A stretch of DNA of 64,000 nucleotides, from assembly GCA_024684085.1 (NCBI GenBank), contig JAIKXM010000006.1, positions 1 to 64,000 on the forward strand, in the 5' to 3' direction. The notes beneath the pieces are model-generated. The model had not been told where the DNA came from and did no database searches. It saw only the letters and a program-made list of their open reading frames with translations. Both the position numbers and the translations under genes were made by a program. Position 1 is the first letter of the stretch. Each line of letters opens with the position of its first letter. The stretch comes from Lachnospiraceae bacterium (GTDB taxonomy: Bacteria; Bacillota; Clostridia; Lachnospirales; Lachnospiraceae). Positions 59,077 through 64,000 of the stretch are shown piece by piece.

Positions 59077-60056
59077 GTACCAGAGACAAATTACTTGAAT
59101 TGCTTGAGTCTTCGTCGGGTGAATATCTGTCCGGTGAAGAGATAGCCGAGAAGCTTAATATATCGAGGACATCTGTGTGGAAGGCGGTCAACAGCCTTAA
59201 GAAAGACGGGTATGATATCAGGTCTCTTCACAATAAGGGCTACAGTCTTGATGCCAATGCGGATATCTTAAGTGAATACGGGATACGCAAATTCCTTAAT
59301 GGCAAAAATAAGGGCTTGGACTTTGATATACGCGAAGAAGTGACTTCCACCAATGCTCTTCTTAAGAAGAGGGGAGATAACGGCGAGAAGGCGGATCTTG
59401 TTATGATAGCCGTTAAACAGACGGAGGGACGAGGAAGATTCGGCAGAAGTTTCTTCTCGCCATCCGGTACGGGATTATATATGTCGATACTCCTAAGACC
59501 CGTCAATACAACGGTTGCCGAAGCCACCATGTATACGACGATGGCGGCGGTAGCGGCGATGAAAGCCGTGGAAGAACTGACAGGATGCAGACCCTCTATC
59601 AAATGGGTCAATGACCTGTATATGGATAACAGGAAGGTCTGCGGTATACTTACCGAAGCAAGCGTCAATATGGAGAACGGCTGCATAGACTATGCGGTTC
59701 TGGGCATAGGATTCAATCTCTATCCCCCGAGCGGAGGATTTCCGGAAGATATAGAGAATAAGGCGGGATCGATCTTAAAATACAGCAGGGCTGATTCAAG
59801 GAATAAACTGGCTGCTTTTTTCCTGAATGAATTTATGGAATATTACAGGAGCGGAAGCAGATCTTCGTATATTGATGAGTACCGTGCAGGCTCGATGGTG
59901 ATCGGAGAGAGAGTCAATGTGATAATGCCTGACAGCGAAAGAGAGGCGTATGTACTCGATGTCGATGAAGAATGCAGGCTGGTAGTAAGATACGATGACG
60001 GAAGTGAAGAGAAGTTATCAAACGGTGAAGTGAGCATAAGGAGAATTGAAGGATGA
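59073..60056 (+). CDS. birA: Bifunctional biotin operon repressor / biotin-protein ligase BirA
   Basis: 327 aa. N-terminal winged helix (1-62, YLSGEEIAEKLNISRTSVWKAVNSLKKDGYDI, shortened) binds DNA; the ligase domain follows with GRGRFGRSFFSPSGTGLYMSILL (biotinyl-AMP loop, about 117-139) and SIKWVNDLYMDNRKVCGILTEA (about 174-195), then a C-terminal SH3-like domain. It joins biotin to carboxyl carrier proteins. The start is GTG 59073 in a GTGA overlap with the flavin kinase gene; its stop overlaps the next start. Confidence 0.95.
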   Translation: MSTRDKLLELLESSSGEYLSGEEIAEKLNISRTSVWKAVNSLKKDGYDIRSLHNKGYSLDANADILSEYGIRKFLNGKNKGLDFDIREEVTSTNALLKKRGDNGEKADLVMIAVKQTEGRGRFGRSFFSPSGTGLYMSILLRPVNTTVAEATMYTTMAAVAAMKAVEELTGCRPSIKWVNDLYMDNRKVCGILTEASVNMENGCIDYAVLGIGFNLYPPSGGFPEDIENKAGSILKYSRADSRNKLAAFFLNEFMEYYRSGSRSSYIDEYRAGSMVIGERVNVIMPDSEREAYVLDVDEECRLVVRYDDGSEEKLSNGEVSIRRIEG

Positions 60057-60607
60057 GCAAAGTATTGATTTTTTTGGCAGACGGTCATGAAGAGATAGAG
60101 GCTCTTACCGTAGTGGATCTCTTAAGAAGAGCAGGTATCGATATCACAATGGTATCGATGAATCCCGACAGGAATGTCACCGGTTCACATAACATAAGAA
60201 TAAATGCGGATATAACCCTTGCGGAAGCGGACTTCGACAGTGCGGATATGCTGGTCCTTCCCGGCGGAATGCCCGGTACACTTAATCTTGAAGCTAATGA
60301 ACTACTCATGAGCAAGGTTGAGGAATTTAATAATGCCGGAAAATATATCGCAGCCATATGTGCGGCTCCCACGGTATTCGGTCATAAGGGATTGCTTAAG
60401 GGCAAGAAGGCATGCTGTTATCCCGGTATGCACGATCAGCTGACAGGTGCGGAAGTAAGCTTCGACAAGGTATGTGCCGACGGCAATATCATCACTTCGA
60501 GAGGACTCGGTACAGCGATAGAGTTCGCACTTATGATAATATCCAGGTTAAGCGGTCAGGCTGTGGCTGATAAGATCGCTAATTCAGTAGTATATGAAAG
60601 CAGGTAG
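60053..60607 (+). CDS. DJ-1/PfpI family protein
   Basis: 184-aa class I glutamine amidotransferase-like fold. Seen: VLIFLADGHEEIEALTVVDLLRR (conserved Glu of the family, about residues 4-26), LVLPGGMPGT and AAICAAPTVFG with the nucleophile-elbow Cys (about 103). Related proteins are called YajL/ThiJ or deglycases; the physiological reaction is disputed. ATGA overlap with birA, 4 nt before the argC start, so it is embedded in the operon. Confidence 0.9.
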   Translation: MSKVLIFLADGHEEIEALTVVDLLRRAGIDITMVSMNPDRNVTGSHNIRINADITLAEADFDSADMLVLPGGMPGTLNLEANELLMSKVEEFNNAGKYIAAICAAPTVFGHKGLLKGKKACCYPGMHDQLTGAEVSFDKVCADGNIITSRGLGTAIEFALMIISRLSGQAVADKIANSVVYESR

Positions 60608-60611
60608 AGGA

Positions 60612-61562
60612 ATGAAGAAATATAAGGTATTTATAGACGGAAGCGAAGGAACAACGGGACTCAGGATCAATGAGCGTTTTAAGAACAGGGAAGATATAGA
60701 GATCCTCCATATCGATCCGGAACTTCGTAAGGATCCCGCAGAGAGAAAGAGACTTATCAATGAATCGGATTATACCTTCCTCTGCCTTCCCGATGCGGCA
60801 GCTATTGAGGCAGTAGCACTTGTGGATAATGACACTACTGTCATAATTGATGCTTCCACGGCACACAGGACCAATCCCGACTGGGCATACGGACTTCCCG
60901 AATTGTCTGAGGAGTTCCGTGAGAGGATAGCGACATCCAAGAGGATCGCCGTTCCCGGCTGTTATGCATCAGGTTTTATAATGATGGCTTATCCTTTGGT
61001 TAAGATGGGTATCATAGGTAATGATTATCCGATGACGATCTCGGCTCTTTCAGGATACAGCGGAGCAGGTAAGAAAGCTATCGCTTTATATGAAGCCGAG
61101 GATAAGAGTAATGAGTTGTGGGCTCCGAGACAGTATGCGCTTAAGCAGCAGCATAAGCATCTGAAGGAGATGAAGGCTATACCCGGACTTGCTACAGAAC
61201 CCATATTCATTCCTATCGTGGATGACTATTATTGCGGAATGATCGTTAACCTTCCTCTGCATAAGAGTCTTATGAAGATCAGACTCACTCCCGAGGAATT
61301 AAGGGACAGACTTGCCGATTATTATAAGGGTCAGAGGTTCATCCGTGTGGCCAATTACGGAGCGGAAGAAGAATATAACGGTTATTTCAATGCCAACGAG
61401 ATGGCAGGTCTCGACAGTGCTCAGATATTCGTAACAGGTAATGATGACAGGATAGTAGTATCCGCAATGTTCGATAATCTTGGAAAGGGAGCTTCGGGTG
61501 CCGCAGTTGAATGCCTTAACATCTCAATGGGCATAGATCCTGCGACCGGACTTGTGTTATGA
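60612..61562 (+). CDS. argC: N-acetyl-gamma-glutamyl-phosphate reductase, type 2 (short form)
   Basis: Arginine biosynthesis enzyme that reduces N-acetylglutamyl phosphate with NADPH. The 316-aa protein fits the short ArgC class: KVFIDGSEGTTGLRI (nucleotide binding, 4-18), IIDASTAHR, VPGCYASGFIMMAYP with catalytic Cys (about 117), SGYSGAGKK and HKHLKEM. AGAGG lies 5 nt before ATG 60612, better than the ATG at 60594 inside the DJ-1 gene. No other arg gene is near; it is an orphan in this cluster. Overlaps trmL by 4 nt. Confidence 0.95.
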   Translation: MKKYKVFIDGSEGTTGLRINERFKNREDIEILHIDPELRKDPAERKRLINESDYTFLCLPDAAAIEAVALVDNDTTVIIDASTAHRTNPDWAYGLPELSEEFRERIATSKRIAVPGCYASGFIMMAYPLVKMGIIGNDYPMTISALSGYSGAGKKAIALYEAEDKSNELWAPRQYALKQQHKHLKEMKAIPGLATEPIFIPIVDDYYCGMIVNLPLHKSLMKIRLTPEELRDRLADYYKGQRFIRVANYGAEEEYNGYFNANEMAGLDSAQIFVTGNDDRIVVSAMFDNLGKGASGAAVECLNISMGIDPATGLVL

Positions 61563-62080
61563 ATATAGTACTCCATCAGCCGGAGATTCCGGCTAATACG
61601 GGCAATATAGGACGTACCTGCGTTGCTACGGGAACTTCGCTTCACCTTATCGAGCCTTTGGGATTCCATATAGATGAGAAGTCTCTTAAGCGTGCGGGTA
61701 TGGATTACTGGGATAAGCTTGATGTTCACAGATATGTTAATTACAGTGACTTCTGTGAAGCTAATCTGAAGGGTGATAAGAATGATAAAAATGCGCCCAG
61801 GTTGTGGATGGCAACTACCAAGGCGCATAAGTGTTATACTGATGTCACTTTCGGACCCGACGATTATATAATGTTCGGTAAGGAAAGTGCCGGTATACCT
61901 GAGGAGATACTCGTGGATAACGAAGAGTACTGTATCAGGATACCGATGTTAGATGAGATAAGATCTCTTAATCTGTCCAACTCTGTGGCGATCGTGCTCT
62001 ATGAGGCCTTAAGGCAGAATAACTTCGCCGACATGGCCCGCACCGGAAGCTTGCACAGACTGGCCTGGAAGGATCAGTAA
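61559..62080 (+). CDS. trmL: tRNA (cytidine/uridine-34-2'-O)-methyltransferase
   Basis: SPOUT-family methyltransferase of 173 aa that methylates the wobble ribose of tRNA-Leu. MNIVLHQPEIPANTGNIGRTC is the family N-terminus (first 20 residues), YIMFGKESAGIPEEIL (about 102-117) and RSLNLSNSVAIVLYEALRQ (about 139-157) form the knotted SAM site. Last gene of the plus-strand run that begins at rqcP. A CCGCGG / CCGCGG hairpin with GTCTTTTT at about 62097-62131 may end it, inside the 3' end of the convergent DUF5662 gene. Confidence 0.95.
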   Translation: MNIVLHQPEIPANTGNIGRTCVATGTSLHLIEPLGFHIDEKSLKRAGMDYWDKLDVHRYVNYSDFCEANLKGDKNDKNAPRLWMATTKAHKCYTDVTFGPDDYIMFGKESAGIPEEILVDNEEYCIRIPMLDEIRSLNLSNSVAIVLYEALRQNNFADMARTGSLHRLAWKDQ

Positions 62081-62088
62081 GATATGAC

Positions 62089-62694
62089 TTATATATCCGC
62101 GGCGCTGTAATCACGTCCGCGGGTCTTTTTAAGCAGTTTCTTCATAAAGGCAAAGGCGGCGTCTTCACCTTCATCTCTCATGATGATGAGTGCTTTTTCG
62201 AGAACCGCCCTTGTGTCCTCATCTATTACCAGATGTTCTCTTGAAGGTTCGTAATAATTCCAGGGTGCGCCTGAATTATATTCCTTACTGTTGTAAGCCA
62301 TGCAGGCGGCATATCTGTCAGCGATCATTTCGGCAACGTATTTCATAGGCATACGACATCCTACGATATAAGGAGCATTGCGGGGAGTGTAATCTGTCCA
62401 GTATTCGAAGTGATGCTTGTTGCGCCCCTTGTGATGAAGCCAGCTTGTTGACACTCCTGTCAGAACTCTCGCTGTCGCATTGGGTGAGAAAGTACCGCAA
62501 TAGTACTTAACGCTTGGGATAAATTCCGTGGGAGAGAACTTGCTCATATCATGCATTATCCCCTGATAATACAGCCCCATTTTGAAACAGGCGACTCTCA
62601 CATAATGCTTATGCGTCATTATTGTCTTTAAGTGTCCGAAGAATCTCTCGGGGAAATTCTTTTCTTTGTATAATTCGTATTTTTTAGTATCCAT
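62089..62694 (-). CDS. DUF5662 family protein
   Basis: 201 aa. The pattern FGHLKTIMTHKHYV, GIMHDMSKFSPTEF (HD-like pair), SWLHHKGRNKHHFEYW and MPMKYVAEMIADRYAA is that of DUF5662, proposed from its conserved His/Asp residues to be a metal-dependent HD-like protein; no function is known. ATG 62694 starts MDTKKYELY. Upstream, GTGGTATATT lies only 6 nt before the ATG, an extended -10 position that would give a leaderless or nearly leaderless mRNA; no ribosome binding site is seen. Confidence 0.85.
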   Translation of the reverse strand: MDTKKYELYKEKNFPERFFGHLKTIMTHKHYVRVACFKMGLYYQGIMHDMSKFSPTEFIPSVKYYCGTFSPNATARVLTGVSTSWLHHKGRNKHHFEYWTDYTPRNAPYIVGCRMPMKYVAEMIADRYAACMAYNSKEYNSGAPWNYYEPSREHLVIDEDTRAVLEKALIIMRDEGEDAAFAFMKKLLKKTRGRDYSAADI

Positions 62695-62826
62695 GCGTCT
62701 AATATACCACAAAACAGCCCGCAATTGTTGTATAATAAGACCGATATGTGTGAACGTATCAGGCGATCATGACAGGGTGCAGACCTGCGTCTGACACTAC
62801 AGAAAGATCAGTGAAAGTATATATAT

Positions 62827-64000
62827 ATGAATCAAAAAGTTTTATCAGTTTTGGAATATAACAGAATATCGCAGATGTTGGTTGACAGAGCCTCTTCCCC
62901 GCTTGGGCGTGAGATGGCTTCAGAGCTTAAGCCCTTTAGCGATATCAACATCATCAACAGGGAGCAGGACAATACGGCAGATGCCCTGCAACGTTTACTT
63001 AAGAAAGACGGAATAAACTTCGGTTCCAATAAGTCGGTACTCAGGAGCCTTCGATCACTTGAGATAGAGGCTACTCTTTCTATCACGGAACTGCTGACAC
63101 TGGCGGAACTGCTTAATAATGTGAAGCGTGTGGCTGATTACGGCCGCAGGGAGAGGGATGATGAGAGTCCCGATTCCCTGACAGAGAAGTTCGATGCGCT
63201 TAAGCCTCATACACAGGTGGCAGAAGAGATCTTCAGATGTATCATCTCTGAGGATGAGATAGCTTCGGATGCTTCCCCTGCTCTTAAGGATATACGCAGG
63301 CAGATAGGCATAACCGGAGATAAGATCCACTCTACACTTAATTCAATGGTCAACGGTTCACTTCGTACCTATCTTCAGGATGCGGTGATCACTCAGAGGG
63401 ACGGCAGATACTGTATACCGGTCAAGGCCGAATATAAGAGTCAGGTGCGCGGTATGATACACGATCAGTCATCCACAGGCTCAACTCTTTTCATAGAGCC
63501 GCAGGCGGTGGTCGATCTTAATAACCGCATCAGAGAACTCGAACTTGAGGAGAAGCGAGAGATAGAGAAGATCCTCGCTGACTTAAGCCGTTTGGTTGCA
63601 ACAGTCGCAGATGACATTAAGCTGGATCAGAAGATCATGACCGAGCTTGACTTTATCTTCGCCAAGGGACGTCTCGCTCTTGATATGAAGGCCTCAAGGC
63701 CTATCTTCAATACTTCGCATAAGATCAATATACGTAAGGGAAGGCATCCGCTTCTGGATCCCGGTAAAGTGGTTCCCATAGATATAAGACTGGGAGATGA
63801 ATTTGATCTTTTGGTTGTGACAGGTCCCAATACCGGAGGTAAGACCGTGAGCCTTAAGACGGTAGGTCTGCTTACGTTGATGGGACAGGCGGGTCTGCAC
63901 ATTCCGGCGCTCGACCGCTCAGAGCTGGCTGTTTTTACCAAGGTATATGCGGATATAGGCGACGAGCAGAGTATCGAGCAGAGCCTGTCAACGTTCTCTT
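62827..64000 (+). CDS. mutS2: Endonuclease MutS2, N-terminal 391 residues
   Basis: The window ends inside this gene. MutS2 proteins suppress recombination and, in B. subtilis, rescue collided ribosomes. The visible part begins NQKVLSVLEYNRISQML and has the family core (RYLQDAVITQRDGRYCIPVKAEY-like block at about 180-200, STGSTLFIEPQAVVDLNN) and Walker A TGPNTGGKTVSLKT (about 336-349) followed by GLHIPA. The C-terminal clasp, Smr nuclease and KOW parts lie outside. ATG 62827 has only a weak GAAAG upstream. TATAAT at about 62731 may be the promoter. Confidence 0.95.
   Translation, partial: MNQKVLSVLEYNRISQMLVDRASSPLGREMASELKPFSDINIINREQDNTADALQRLLKKDGINFGSNKSVLRSLRSLEIEATLSITELLTLAELLNNVKRVADYGRRERDDESPDSLTEKFDALKPHTQVAEEIFRCIISEDEIASDASPALKDIRRQIGITGDKIHSTLNSMVNGSLRTYLQDAVITQRDGRYCIPVKAEYKSQVRGMIHDQSSTGSTLFIEPQAVVDLNNRIRELELEEKREIEKILADLSRLVATVADDIKLDQKIMTELDFIFAKGRLALDMKASRPIFNTSHKINIRKGRHPLLDPGKVVPIDIRLGDEFDLLVVTGPNTGGKTVSLKTVGLLTLMGQAGLHIPALDRSELAVFTKVYADIGDEQSIEQSLSTFS

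Noticed and set aside
1..64000. tRNA or rRNA genes, integrases, insertion-sequence transposases, replication origin.
   Set aside because: I looked for cloverleaf-like sequences with GGTTCGAATCC-type T arms, rRNA motifs, transposase or recombinase motifs and DnaA-box clusters and saw none that I could support.

Overview
The window looks like a chromosomal segment of a low-to-mid GC Firmicute of the family Lachnospiraceae, most likely a Butyrivibrio or Pseudobutyrivibrio-type gut or rumen anaerobe. The evidence is the polysaccharide-degradation genes (GH16 with chitin-type binding modules, GH32, GH3), a PPi-dependent phosphofructokinase, stand-alone RNA polymerase alpha-CTD and AAA-ATPase-like genes typical of the family, strong GGAGG ribosome binding sites, and the absence of respiratory genes. 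The genus is inferred from gene content only.

Layout. 0-1.6 kb: tail of a DUF4143 ATPase, a truncated ArsC-like remnant, a MazG-type pyrophosphohydrolase and an XRE regulator fused to a superoxide-reductase-like domain. 1.7-8.3 kb: a sucrose locus with scrK facing scrA-scrB-ptsH-ptsI, so the general PTS proteins are made from the sucrose operon. 8.3-19.8 kb: single genes (MBL hydrolase, nucleoside deaminase, AAA-like ATPase without its nuclease domain, secreted GH16, two GNATs, alpha-CTD protein, lipoprotein) and a small peroxide operon (OhrR, glutathione peroxidase, flavodoxin) with a palindromic operator inside its promoter. Dabb and MBL genes occur twice, each locus keeping one gene and a 3' scrap of the other. 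20-23.8 kb: a second PTS operon controlled by a LicT-type antiterminator with a textbook RAT/terminator; it has EIIA, a second HPr and a GlcNAc/glucose EIICB but no EI, so it should depend on the EI of the sucrose operon. 24-32 kb: HD-GYP protein, beta-helix lipoprotein, and a moxR-DUF58-transglutaminase operon on the minus strand.

32-35.3 kb is an AT-rich accessory island: a stand-alone Rpn-nuclease C-terminal domain, a VbhA-Fic toxin-antitoxin pair (the 58-aa antitoxin overlaps the toxin by 11 nt), zinc-ribbon and HNH-like genes, and an overlapping pair of unknown genes. 35.3-41.2 kb: chemoreceptor, CPBP protease, and a DUF2975/XRE/DUF4173 membrane cluster. 41.4-47 kb: glyA, a TPP-riboswitch-controlled thiamine transporter, and pheB-like/hom/lysC. 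47.4-47.7 kb: a strong promoter and a terminator bracket about 315 nt without an ORF, probably a structured noncoding RNA. 47.9-53.5 kb: GH3, pncB, pfp, cysK, with two copies of a terminal-inverted-repeat element. 53.9-62.1 kb: a tightly packed housekeeping run: HU, rqcP, divIC, tilS, hpt, ftsH, a riboflavin-kinase-only gene, birA, a DJ-1 protein, argC, trmL. The window ends inside mutS2.

The best leads are the unassigned RNA at 47.4-47.7 kb, the two-copy inverted-repeat element at 50.5 and 53.5 kb, the accessory island, the XRE/superoxide-reductase fusion, and the paired Dabb/MBL relics. Database searches were not possible; family names come from motif recognition.
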